Source: Pseudomonadota bacterium (GTDB taxonomy: Bacteria > Pseudomonadota > Gammaproteobacteria > Steroidobacterales > MnTg04). From it: a stretch of 64,000 nucleotides of DNA. Each line of letters begins with the position of its first letter. The stretch's first letter is position 1. Location of the stretch: positions 1 through 64,000 of the forward strand of contig JADFSO010000002.1 in the NCBI GenBank assembly GCA_022560735.1, written 5' to 3'. Under the pieces are notes generated by a model. The model had not been told where the DNA came from. It saw only the letters and a program-made list of their open reading frames with translations, and searched no databases. Shown piece after piece: positions 7,756-16,265 of the stretch. The position numbers were made by a program, and so were the translations under genes.

Positions 7756-8673
7756 ATGAGCGACAGAATTTCGCTGACCGAGGTCGGTCCCAGGGATGGC
7801 CTGCAAAGCGAACCGTGCGAATTAACGACCGCTGTCAAAGTCGAATTGATCAATCGATTGATTGACGCCGGCTTGCGCCGGCTCGAAGTTGCGAGTTTCG
7901 TGAATCCGAAAAAGGTGCCGCAAATGGCCGATGCGGAAGCGGTCATCGGCGAGTTGCCCAGGCGAAAAGACGTCAGTTACATCGGCCTGGTACTCAACGA
8001 CCGCGGTTTTGAAAGAGCGGTCGCCACCGGCATAGACGAAATCGGGATGGTGGTGGTGGCCAGCGAAACCTTTAATCAGCGGAATCAGGGCGCCAGTATC
8101 GACGAGTCGATACTGGCCTGGCGTTCGATGGCCGCAAAAGCCAAAAAGAAAAATATTCGAGCGGGAATCATGGTATCGGCGGCATTCGGTTGCCCGTTCG
8201 AAGGTGAGATTCCAGAACGACGCGTATTGGACATTGCCCAGCGCGTTTTGCAGGAAGAGCCGGATGAAATCGCGATCGCCGACACGATAGGCGCCGGCGT
8301 ACCGGCGCAAGTGGCTTCGCTGGTGTCAAAATTGAAACAAATGGCGGGCGATATACCCGTGCGCTGTCATTTTCACAACACCAGGAATACGGGTCTGGCA
8401 AATGCCTACGTTGCCATACAGTCTGGCGCCGATGTTATCGACGCCAGCGTAGGGGGAATGGGGGGGTGTCCTTTTGCACCGCATGCCACGGGCAATATCC
8501 CAACCGAAGACCTGGTCTACATGTTGCACCGCTCAGGTTTTGCGACAGGGATCGACCTGGAAAAGCTGGTGGAGACGAGCACCTGGCTGGAGGCCAGGCT
8601 CGGGCACAGCCTGCCGGCGCTGATTCCGAAAGCCGGGATCTTTCCGGCGCCAAAGGAGTCGGATTCGATCTAG
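7756..8673 (+). CDS. HMG-CoA lyase-family acyl-CoA lyase
   Basis: 305 residues, a DRE-TIM metallolyase. Seen: EVGPRDGLQSE (catalytic Arg13, metal ligand Asp14), the metal-binding HFHNTRNTGLANAY (His205, His207) and GGMGGCPFAPHATGN with the catalytic Cys238 of the lyase loop. The family cleaves 3-hydroxy-3-methyl acyl-CoAs: HMG-CoA to acetoacetate plus acetyl-CoA, or (R)-citramalyl-CoA to pyruvate plus acetyl-CoA. There are no leucine-degradation genes nearby (no isovaleryl-CoA dehydrogenase or methylcrotonyl-CoA carboxylase). A class III CoA-transferase is encoded divergently, so citramalyl-CoA lyase or a related activity fits the context better. First gene of the rightward operon, under the palindromic operator. 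Confidence 0.88.
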   Translation: MSDRISLTEVGPRDGLQSEPCELTTAVKVELINRLIDAGLRRLEVASFVNPKKVPQMADAEAVIGELPRRKDVSYIGLVLNDRGFERAVATGIDEIGMVVVASETFNQRNQGASIDESILAWRSMAAKAKKKNIRAGIMVSAAFGCPFEGEIPERRVLDIAQRVLQEEPDEIAIADTIGAGVPAQVASLVSKLKQMAGDIPVRCHFHNTRNTGLANAYVAIQSGADVIDASVGGMGGCPFAPHATGNIPTEDLVYMLHRSGFATGIDLEKLVETSTWLEARLGHSLPALIPKAGIFPAPKESDSI

Positions 8674-8750
8674 CCTGAGAAAAACAACATACTCTTTGGC
8701 AATAACAACCCCCCGAAACAAGGGATAACAACAGGAACTAAGGTGACAAT

Positions 8751-10808
8751 ATGAGTTTTCGTCTCGGTGTTGATGTCGGTGGCACGTTTACCGATTTGCT
8801 GTTGGTCAACGAGCAATCCGGTGAATTTTTTACCGCCAAAGTGCCCAGTACGCCGGAGGATTCATCGATCGGTGTCCTGACCGGAATAAAAAAAGTAACC
8901 GATAGCGCCAAAATTGATGCTTCGATGATTTCCCACGTCATGCATGGCACGACGGTTGCGACCAATACCGTCCTGACGATGACCGGCGCAATCGTTGGCC
9001 TGGTTACGACGCGCGGATACCGGCAGGTGCTGCAAATCGCCCGCTCATTCGTGCCGGGCGGGCTTGGCGGCTGGGTGATTTACAACAAGAGCAACCCGTT
9101 GGCGCCGCTTGCGCTGACCGTCGAGGCGCAGGAGAGGATCAGCTCGAAAGGAGAAATTATCCAGGATCTCGATGTCGATGCGATGCGAAAAACGCTTGCT
9201 GGAATAAAGGACCAGGGGATTGAAGCACTGACCGTCTCGTTGATAAACGCGTTCGCAAACGATGTACACGAAAAGCAGATACGCGAAATCGCCAATGAAG
9301 TCATGCCGGGCATACCGGTATCCTTGTCGTCTGAAGTCGTCCCGGAAATGCAGGAGTACGAGCGGACGATAACCACGGTCGCCAATTCCTATGTCAGGCC
9401 GCGGGTGGCCAGCTATATCCGGAATTTGCATGGCGAACTGCAAAAGACCATGGATGACCTGCAACTTCACGTGCTGCGTTCGGATGGCGGCCTGGCATCG
9501 GCTGCAGCGGCCGAGAATTTGCCGGTCAACCTGTTGATGAGCGGACCTGCCGGCGGTGTCAGCGGTGCAGTCTGGATTGCGAGGCAGGCAGGCTTTGACA
9601 ACTTGTTGACCTTTGATATGGGTGGTACCTCGACCGATGTCGCGCTCGTACAAAATGGCGTTGCCCAGCTGCGAAGAGAAACGACCGTCGGTGACATCAC
9701 CGTACGCGCATCATCGATCGATGTGCGTAGCGTCGGCGCTGGTGGCGGTTCGATTGCGCATGTGCCCGAGTTGACCAAGGCGCTGCGAGTCGGCCCACAA
9801 AGCGCCGGCGCGGACCCGGGGCCTGCCTGTTATGGCCAGGGCGGTGATGAACCGACCGTTACCGATGCCAACATTACGCTGGGATATCTGCCCGCCGCCG
9901 CCCGTCTTGGCGGTGAAATGAATCTCGATCGCAAGCTGGCGGAAAAATCGGTGCAAAAAATAGCCGATGCACTGGGTCTTCCGCTAAAAAAAGCGGCCTC
10001 CGGTATTGTCGATATAGTGAACGAGAATATGGTTGGCGCGTTGCGACTCGTTTCGGTCGAACAAGGGCATGATCCCCGGGATTTCGCGCTGATCGCTTTT
10101 GGCGGAGCCGGCCCGCTGCACGCGAATGCACTGGGTTGCTTGATGAATTCGTGGCCGGTTATTGTTCCGCCCGGTCCTGGCGTATTGTGCGCTTATGGCG
10201 ATGCGACGACCAGGATCCGTGACGAAGCATCGCGTACCTTCATCCGTCGTTTTCCAGACACCAGCAGCGAGGAACTGGTCACCATTCTTGAGCAGCTTGC
10301 CGAGAACGCAGCGCAGTCATTCGACGAAGAAAATGTTCCACGCGAGGAGCGAACCAGCAGCTACCAGGTGGATGTTCGCTACCACGGTCAGGGCTTGTCG
10401 TTGACCATCGAAGTCGATCTGGATGAACTGCGGAGCAAAGGTCTGGATGTCATTGCCGATGAATATGACCATCGCCACGAGCAGTTATTTACCTTTGCCC
10501 TCGACGCCGACAAAGAGGTGGTCAATGTGCGCGCTGTGGTCCAGGGTGAGGCTACAGTTGTCAAGGCGCCTTTGATCGAGGCGGGTGATAAAGACGCATC
10601 TGCGGCGATCATGAGTACTGAAACGATCTTTGTCGATGGCTGCGACCAGGAAGCGCACATTTACGATCGTTCCAGAATCAAGGCCGGCAACAGGATCGCC
10701 GGACCCGCGATCGTCGTTGAAATGGATGCCACGACTTTGATACTGCCCGGGCACACGGGCGAGGTTGATAAACTGGGAAATATTCTGATCCGACCGGATG
10801 AGAAATAG
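8751..10808 (+). CDS. HyuA-like hydantoinase/oxoprolinase subunit A
   Basis: 685 residues. ATPase-type fold with the N-terminal phosphate loop GVDVGGTFTD (residues 6-15), HGTTVATNT (65-73), LMSGPAGGVSGA (262-273), a second loop FDMGGTSTDVAL (288-299), GAGGGSIAHV and FGGAGPLHA. Subunit A supplies ATP-dependent activation for opening a cyclic amide (5-oxoproline, N-methylhydantoin or caprolactam in characterised relatives) or carboxylation in acetone-carboxylase relatives. No gamma subunit is present, so hydrolysis is likelier than carboxylation. A good AAGGTG ribosome-binding site stands before the ATG. The B subunit follows after 12 bp, and the operon continues into the GntR regulator. Substrate not determinable from sequence. 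Confidence 0.9.
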   Translation: MSFRLGVDVGGTFTDLLLVNEQSGEFFTAKVPSTPEDSSIGVLTGIKKVTDSAKIDASMISHVMHGTTVATNTVLTMTGAIVGLVTTRGYRQVLQIARSFVPGGLGGWVIYNKSNPLAPLALTVEAQERISSKGEIIQDLDVDAMRKTLAGIKDQGIEALTVSLINAFANDVHEKQIREIANEVMPGIPVSLSSEVVPEMQEYERTITTVANSYVRPRVASYIRNLHGELQKTMDDLQLHVLRSDGGLASAAAAENLPVNLLMSGPAGGVSGAVWIARQAGFDNLLTFDMGGTSTDVALVQNGVAQLRRETTVGDITVRASSIDVRSVGAGGGSIAHVPELTKALRVGPQSAGADPGPACYGQGGDEPTVTDANITLGYLPAAARLGGEMNLDRKLAEKSVQKIADALGLPLKKAASGIVDIVNENMVGALRLVSVEQGHDPRDFALIAFGGAGPLHANALGCLMNSWPVIVPPGPGVLCAYGDATTRIRDEASRTFIRRFPDTSSEELVTILEQLAENAAQSFDEENVPREERTSSYQVDVRYHGQGLSLTIEVDLDELRSKGLDVIADEYDHRHEQLFTFALDADKEVVNVRAVVQGEATVVKAPLIEAGDKDASAAIMSTETIFVDGCDQEAHIYDRSRIKAGNRIAGPAIVVEMDATTLILPGHTGEVDKLGNILIRPDEK

Positions 10809-10820
10809 GAGCGTATAAGG

Positions 10821-12701
10821 ATGACAGCCAAACTAATCGAAAGTACTCCACAGCCTTTTAAGCGGATTGATATTGACCCGATCACGCTGGATATTATTGA
10901 GAATGCACTGCGTAACGCGAGATACGAGATGGATGCCGTCCTGTTTCGTACGGCGATGTCACCGGGCATTCGTGAGCAGCATGACGAATTTCCCATGATC
11001 GCCAACGTCGACGGGAAAATGGTGGTCGGCCAGTTCGGTTCTTTCATATACGGCTTCCTTGAAGGTTTCGACGGGACGGTGGAAGAAGGAGATATTTTTC
11101 TGACCACCGATCCTTATTCGTGCAATGGCGCGGTCAGCCATGCCAACGACTGGCTGGTGTTGTTGCCCATATTCAAGAATGGCCGCCTGTTGGCGTGGTC
11201 GGCGATGTTTGGTCATATGACGGATGTGGGCGGGAAAGTGCCCGGCAGCCTGCCGACTGACGCGACCAATATTTTTGAAGAGGGAATCATCGTTCCGCCG
11301 ATAAAAATCTATAAGAAAGGTGAGTTGCAGGAGGATATTCTCAATCTGATCCTGCATAACTGCCGCTTGCCGCATTGGAATCTCAGTGACTTCAATGCGA
11401 TCGTTGCGGCTTGTCGAACGGCGGAAAAACGCTGCATCGAAATCGCGGATCGTTTTGGCGACGACGTTTTTTATTCGGCAATGGATGAACTGCTTGCGCG
11501 CAACCGCCGGGCGATGCGTCAGTTGATCATGAATACGGTGCCCGAGGAGAAGCAGTATTTTGAAGACTATGTCTGCGACGATGGCGTCGGCATGGGGCCG
11601 TACAAAATCGCCTGCACGATGTGGCGCGAAGGTGAAAAAGTCCATTTCGATTTCACGGGCACCGACCCGCAGTCCATAGGTTCTATTAATTTCCTGCTAA
11701 ACGAGGAAATGTTCAAAATGTTCTGCGGGGTCTACATGATCATGGTGTTCGATCCGCAGATCATGTTTAACGACGGCTTCTATGACCTGATGGAAGTCCA
11801 TATTCCGGACGGCACTTTGTTGAAGCCTCGCAAACCGGCGGCTCTTTCTTGCCGTACCCACGCGCTCGGACGGATTTTCGATGTTTTGGGCGGGTTGTTG
11901 GGCCAGGGCAATCCGGATTTTCTGTGCGCCGCAGGATTCTCTGACAGCCCCCATTTTATGTACTCGGGGTATGACAAGAATGGTGAGTGGTATCAGCTTT
12001 ACCAGATCGGCTTTGGCGGTATCCCAGGCAAACCGTTCGGTGACGGGCCCGATGGACACTCGTTGTGGCCGAGTTTTACCAATGTACCAAACGAATTTCT
12101 CGAGGCATATTTTCCTTTGCGCATCGAGATATATGAAACAGTGGCCGATTCCGGTGGTGCCGGCACTCACAGGGGCGGCAACGCGATCCGGGTCGGCTAC
12201 AGATTCCTGGAGCCTGGTCAGATTTCAATCCATGATGACCGTTGGCTGACCTACCCGTGGGGAGTCAATGGCGGTTTGCCGGGCAAGCGCAGTCGGAAAA
12301 TTCTGCAGCGCAAGGATGGTACCGAGGAGATACTGCCATCGAAGTGCGATCGGATCAAAGTTGAAGTCGATGATTTGCTGCTCTATGAAACCTGGGGCGG
12401 AGGCGGCTGGGGCGACCCGTTCAAGCGCGCGGTCGAAAAAGTCGAGTTCGATGTTCGTGCCGGCCTGGTCAGCGTTGCAGGGGCCAAACGATATGGCGTA
12501 GTCATCAGTGATCGATATGAGGTGGATCAGAAAGCCACCACCGTATTGCGCAAGAAAATGACGGCAGACCGTGGTGACACGAAACTGTTCGATCGCGGTG
12601 GAACGATCGAAGAGTTGAAAGAACGATGTCTTGCAGAAACGGGCCTGCAGCCGCCAAAGAAGCCGGAATTCCAGAAATGGGTAACTATCGGCCAAAGATG
12701 A
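10821..12701 (+). CDS. HyuB-like hydantoinase/oxoprolinase subunit B
   Basis: 626 residues, somewhat longer than typical HyuB because of a C-terminal extension of about 60 residues. Features seen: ITLDIIENALRNARYEM at the start, TTDPYSCNGAVSHANDW where most relatives have a DPYxGGxH-type motif, SGGAGTHRGGNAIRVGY, and GGGGWGDP near the C-terminus. Subunit B carries the substrate and metal site and works as a heterocomplex with subunit A, encoded directly upstream. The start ATG follows TAAGG. The altered DPY-motif region suggests a substrate different from that of classical hydantoinases, but this is inference. Confidence 0.9.
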   Translation: MTAKLIESTPQPFKRIDIDPITLDIIENALRNARYEMDAVLFRTAMSPGIREQHDEFPMIANVDGKMVVGQFGSFIYGFLEGFDGTVEEGDIFLTTDPYSCNGAVSHANDWLVLLPIFKNGRLLAWSAMFGHMTDVGGKVPGSLPTDATNIFEEGIIVPPIKIYKKGELQEDILNLILHNCRLPHWNLSDFNAIVAACRTAEKRCIEIADRFGDDVFYSAMDELLARNRRAMRQLIMNTVPEEKQYFEDYVCDDGVGMGPYKIACTMWREGEKVHFDFTGTDPQSIGSINFLLNEEMFKMFCGVYMIMVFDPQIMFNDGFYDLMEVHIPDGTLLKPRKPAALSCRTHALGRIFDVLGGLLGQGNPDFLCAAGFSDSPHFMYSGYDKNGEWYQLYQIGFGGIPGKPFGDGPDGHSLWPSFTNVPNEFLEAYFPLRIEIYETVADSGGAGTHRGGNAIRVGYRFLEPGQISIHDDRWLTYPWGVNGGLPGKRSRKILQRKDGTEEILPSKCDRIKVEVDDLLLYETWGGGGWGDPFKRAVEKVEFDVRAGLVSVAGAKRYGVVISDRYEVDQKATTVLRKKMTADRGDTKLFDRGGTIEELKERCLAETGLQPPKKPEFQKWVTIGQR

Positions 12702-12759
12702 AATCAATGGCATGTTAGTCTGCGGGTGTAATCATCGTTGGCGGTGAGCAAGGGACGTC

Positions 12760-13428
12760 GTGAAAGCTGCAGAAAAAGTCTATAACGATCTGCGCGCTGG
12801 GATTATCGAGGCGCTGTATCCGCCGGGTGCGCGCATTACCGAGAAAGAGATTGCCGCGGCATCCGGTGTCAGTCGAACGCCTGTCCGCGAGGCCATGCGG
12901 AGACTGCAAGCCGAAGGACTGCTGGAGTTTGTGCCCCACCAGGGAGCTTTTGTCAAAGCCTGGAGCGACGCGGACGCCGAGGAGATATTCGAACTGCGGG
13001 TGCTCCTCGAGCCCTTTGCGGCGCGCCGTGCGGCGAGCAATGCCACCGAGGATGAGATTGCGCAAATGAAATCGGCGGCCAAGGCGCAGTATGCAGAAGG
13101 CCGTGACCGGGCGCATGGCTATCTGGAAAGAATCACGGATCTGAATGACCAATTTCATAAACTGCTATATGTGGCTTCGCGCAGCGAGCGTCTGAAATCG
13201 GTTCTGAGCGCGCTAAAAGATGCTCCCCTGGTGTTCGAGACCTTCAGAGATTACACCGACGAGGATCTTCAGCGCAGTGCCCGGCATCACCTGGAGATCG
13301 TTCGGGCAATCGAGGCGCGCGATGGCGACTGGGCAGCATCCGTAATGCGCTCGCATGTGCAGGCGGCCAGGATTACGCTGCGGTCGACGATACAATCGGA
13401 CTCGCAGCCATCATTGAAACAGGCTTGA
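12760..13428 (+). CDS. GntR/FCD transcription regulator of the catabolic island
   Basis: 222 residues from a GTG with AAGGGAC upstream. N-terminal winged helix at about residues 5-65 (RITEKEIAAASGVSRTPVRE, recognition helix around 37-50). All-helical FCD effector domain at about 75-205, with metal-binding histidines in LNDQFHKLL (His133), ARHHLEIV (His177) and RSHVQ (His199). FCD regulators usually repress catabolic operons and are released by a pathway acid. The palindromes at 7709-7724 and 16148-16161 are the obvious binding sites. The gene is last in the rightward operon, so it would control its own synthesis through the promoter at about 7725. A bidirectional terminator follows. Confidence 0.9.
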   Translation: MKAAEKVYNDLRAGIIEALYPPGARITEKEIAAASGVSRTPVREAMRRLQAEGLLEFVPHQGAFVKAWSDADAEEIFELRVLLEPFAARRAASNATEDEIAQMKSAAKAQYAEGRDRAHGYLERITDLNDQFHKLLYVASRSERLKSVLSALKDAPLVFETFRDYTDEDLQRSARHHLEIVRAIEARDGDWAASVMRSHVQAARITLRSTIQSDSQPSLKQA

Positions 13429-13433
13429 TAAAC

Positions 13434-13460
13434 AAATGCCGGCACAAGCCGGCATTTTTA
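13434..13460. terminator. Bidirectional intrinsic terminator
   Basis: AAATGCCGGC (13434-13443) pairs perfectly with GCCGGCATTT (13448-13457) around a 4-nt loop, with T on one side and A on the other. It lies between the convergent regulator and TonB-dependent receptor genes and can serve both. Confidence 0.85.
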
Positions 13461-13483
13461 TTGCTATCAGCGGTGACCGGGCG

Positions 13484-16012
13484 CTAGAACGAATAAGTAA
13501 ACTCAACGCCCCAGCGCGATTGTGTCCCCGGGTGAATAAACGACCCGCCAAACTCCGGTGCGACGATCACTTCTTCCAGGAATTTTTCATCGGTTATGTT
13601 GCTGCCGATCGCGGCCACCGTCCAGTTACCCGACCTTAGGCCCAAGCGGACATCCAGCGTTTCGTAGCTCGCACGCTTGCTCAGGCTCCAGTCGGAGGTC
13701 CCGGCACCTGGGAAGAACAGATCGAATACCGTCGTTCTCGTGTTGTTCTGCATCGTATGAAACCAGGTGTCGCCAACCATCGTGTAGTAAAAGTTAGCGA
13801 ATAAATCCATGTTTCCGCTGATCGGAAAATCGATCAGCGCGGCCAGGTTGTGGGTGTATTCCGGTGTAGCCGGTGATTTATTGCCCACAGTAATAGGCCG
13901 TGAGCTGTTCGCATCGATTTCACTGTCAATCCAGTTGAAACCTGCGCCGATGGTCAACCAGTCAGTCAACGTTGCATTGATGCCGGCCTCAAAACCGTCG
14001 ATGGTGACTTCATCGATATTTGAGACGACGCGCAGCAGACCGAATGGTCCAACAAGAAATTCAAAGAACTGCATGTCATCGACGTCGGTATGGTAATAGG
14101 CCGCCTCGATTCGCACACGGCCACCGTTCAATGCGGATTTCACGCCGAATTCAAAGGCGCTGGAGGTCTCCTCGCGAAACTGATCGTCGATTACAAGATC
14201 CAGGCTGAGCGGCTGGTTGAAGAACAGATCAACCGTGGCGGAACTGCCCTGGTTATTGAAACCACCGGCTTTGAAGCCAACGCCCCAGCTGCCAAAAGCG
14301 GTCCACTCATCGTTCAGATCCCAGCTCAAACTGATCTTCGGCTGGAATTCATCAAACGTTTTGCTCTTGTCGGCAATCACTCCCGATGGGTTAATGGTCG
14401 GATCGAGACCCGGATTAAGCGGGGCTCCACCACTAAAGACACCATCCAGCGTAAAATCGACATATTGGGTGGTCGGGCCGACTGGTACCAGGTTGTGGAC
14501 GTCGCGTTTTTCCTTGTCGTAACGCAGCGCGAGCGACAACTCCACAGCGTCTGACATATCGTATTGGAGCTGCCCAAATACGGCCCAGACATCGGTATCA
14601 AACTGATCCCACACCAGCTGCTCCGTAGGATTGGTGCCGCTTTGCGGGACAAACAGCGAGTTGGTAACGCCTTGCCCGGTATCGATGCCCAGGTTGACGC
14701 CAACTTCCCGGTCGATGTTCAGGTAATAAAAACCGGTCTGCCAGCGCAGCCGTTGATTCGGGTCCGACGCAAGGCGAAGCTCCAAACTCAGGTCCTTCTG
14801 GTTTCTCTCCTGGTACTGGGTTCCATCGCAACTGGTCGGTGTGTAGGGGCCAAAGATTGGGAATATTCCCATAAAACTTCCGTCTGAAGGGAATAACAAT
14901 TGTGGTGCCGGCAGCGTAAAACCGGAAGTAAACAAAGCGGTTGAGGTCTGGATGCAGGTCGGCTCGAAATTGAAAAAACCGAACGCGCCACTGGTCCCGT
15001 CGGAGGAGAGGGAGTTATTAATGTCGCTGAAAAGCAGCCAACCAGTCAGATTCATACCGTTGGCCAGATCCTGATCGAATCTAGCCGACAGTTCGAGTGC
15101 GTCCTGATCGTTTTGTGGATCAATATTTCCCTGGAACTGGAAATTGTGGGTATTGACGTCCTCAAAGAACAACTCACCACCCGGCAGGCCAAACGTAGTA
15201 AATGTCGGCAGCGCAAATGCCGCGTTAAAAGTGATGGATGAAGCATCGACTTCGCCATAGCGAGCTTTCAAGTCAATCGTCAGGTCTTCGTTGGGATGCA
15301 ATATCAATCGGCCGTTGATATCGAAACTTTCAAAATCATCAACGGCGTCCCTGTTCAGAGTGGTATTCGTGTAATAGCCATCCGAACTGCGGTAATCAAC
15401 CTGCACGCTGAACTTCGTATCACCGGCACCGACTGGTCCCGCTACATAAGCCGATATGACGCTGGTTGCGTCGCCTGAAAAACTGGCCTTCAAAAGAGTT
15501 TCCATTTCATCGCCAGGTTTGCGCGTTGTGACCACAATAGCGCCAGCGGCTGCATTGCGTCCGTAAAGGGCACCCTGCGGACCCTTGAGAATCTCAATTT
15601 GCTTCAGGTTGGCGTATTCACGATTGAAAGCAGCGGGGTTACTCATCAGCACGCCATCGACAATAAACGCGAAGCTGATTTCAGCATCACGCGAGCCGTT
15701 CATACCTCGGATATTGACCTGTGTATCCCCGACTTCCGCCGCATTGATCATCGATACGCCTGGCGTCAGTTTGATGAAATCTTCCGCCCTGCTGATGCCG
15801 GCACGCTCTATGTCCTGTTCGGTCAGCACGGTAACCGTGGCAGGAATGTCCTTCAGAGATTCTTCGATCCGGCGTGATGTGACAACGACTTCTTCGATAA
15901 CGTCTGCCCCGTCCGTTTGTGCCAGAACCGGTCCCGAGTAAAGGCCGAATCCGGTAAGCACAAGAATTATCGTGGAACAGAAAACTCCACGGGCTTTATT
16001 AGATCTGGACAT
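13484..16012 (-). CDS. TonB-dependent outer-membrane receptor
   Basis: 842 residues. Signal peptide at about 1-31 (hydrophobic core then PVLAQ), a TonB-box-like EEVVVTSRR near residue 40, and a plug domain with PATVTVLTEQDIERAG, VNIRGMNGSRDAEI and LKGPQGALYGRNAAAGAI. Alternating beta strands of the 22-strand barrel follow, ending in a terminal aromatic residue (FTYSF). Such receptors use TonB energy to import scarce or large ligands. There is no adjacent FecI/FecR pair, so control is probably by the GntR regulator: two TTGTATACAA-type sites lie 74-150 bp upstream, and a leftward -10 hexamer TATAAT is at 16105-16110. The ligand is presumably the substrate, or a precursor of the substrate, of the catabolic island. 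Confidence 0.92.
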   Translation of the reverse strand: MSRSNKARGVFCSTIILVLTGFGLYSGPVLAQTDGADVIEEVVVTSRRIEESLKDIPATVTVLTEQDIERAGISRAEDFIKLTPGVSMINAAEVGDTQVNIRGMNGSRDAEISFAFIVDGVLMSNPAAFNREYANLKQIEILKGPQGALYGRNAAAGAIVVTTRKPGDEMETLLKASFSGDATSVISAYVAGPVGAGDTKFSVQVDYRSSDGYYTNTTLNRDAVDDFESFDINGRLILHPNEDLTIDLKARYGEVDASSITFNAAFALPTFTTFGLPGGELFFEDVNTHNFQFQGNIDPQNDQDALELSARFDQDLANGMNLTGWLLFSDINNSLSSDGTSGAFGFFNFEPTCIQTSTALFTSGFTLPAPQLLFPSDGSFMGIFPIFGPYTPTSCDGTQYQERNQKDLSLELRLASDPNQRLRWQTGFYYLNIDREVGVNLGIDTGQGVTNSLFVPQSGTNPTEQLVWDQFDTDVWAVFGQLQYDMSDAVELSLALRYDKEKRDVHNLVPVGPTTQYVDFTLDGVFSGGAPLNPGLDPTINPSGVIADKSKTFDEFQPKISLSWDLNDEWTAFGSWGVGFKAGGFNNQGSSATVDLFFNQPLSLDLVIDDQFREETSSAFEFGVKSALNGGRVRIEAAYYHTDVDDMQFFEFLVGPFGLLRVVSNIDEVTIDGFEAGINATLTDWLTIGAGFNWIDSEIDANSSRPITVGNKSPATPEYTHNLAALIDFPISGNMDLFANFYYTMVGDTWFHTMQNNTRTTVFDLFFPGAGTSDWSLSKRASYETLDVRLGLRSGNWTVAAIGSNITDEKFLEEVIVAPEFGGSFIHPGTQSRWGVEFTYSF

Positions 16013-16085
16013 CTCGCACCCCCAGCTACCTGTTGTCGTGACCAGCGACCGCGGCCACCACCGACATTAAGACCCTTCAGGTCAG

Positions 16086-16097
16086 TTTGTATACAAT
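16086..16097. promoter_or_regulatory. Operator at the receptor promoter (proximal)
   Basis: TTTGTATACAAT matches 11 of 12 positions of the palindrome at 7709-7724. It begins 7 bp downstream of a consensus leftward -10 hexamer TATAAT (16105-16110, minus strand), so it would cover the transcription start of the receptor gene. Confidence 0.65.
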
Positions 16098-16147
16098 ATA
16101 GTCTATTATAGGCCGGTATACCTGTAAACTAGCACTTTAAACGACTA

Positions 16148-16161
16148 ATTTGTATACAAAT
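16148..16161. promoter_or_regulatory. Operator upstream of the receptor promoter (distal)
   Basis: ATTTGTATACAAAT is a perfect 14-bp palindrome with the same TTGTATACAA core, about 63 bp from the proximal site. A shorter palindrome GGTATACC (16115-16122) lies between them. The spacing resembles that in the 7648-7724 region and would allow looping or cooperative binding. Confidence 0.65.
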
Positions 16162-16193
16162 CAAGAAAAGCCCGAACCCGGGCTGCCTGCACG

Positions 16194-16227
16194 CCAACCG
16201 CACAAGACGGGATGTTTGTGCGGTTGG
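16194..16227 (+). repeat. 12-bp perfect inverted repeat before the VOC gene
   Basis: CCAACCGCACAA (16194-16205) pairs with TTGTGCGGTTGG (16216-16227) across a 10-nt loop. The loop contains GGGATG, a possible upstream start for the VOC gene. It could be an mRNA hairpin that hides that start, or an operator for another regulator. Confidence 0.5.
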
Positions 16228-16265
16228 TCAACCCATGCCATGCCGTTGTTGCTGCGAGTCAGATC

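Noticed and set aside
16168..16183. AGCCCG-AACC-CGGGCT stem before the VOC gene as a terminator
   Set aside because: Read leftward it is followed by only a short T run, and no leftward gene lies upstream to need it; a six-bp stem is not convincing.
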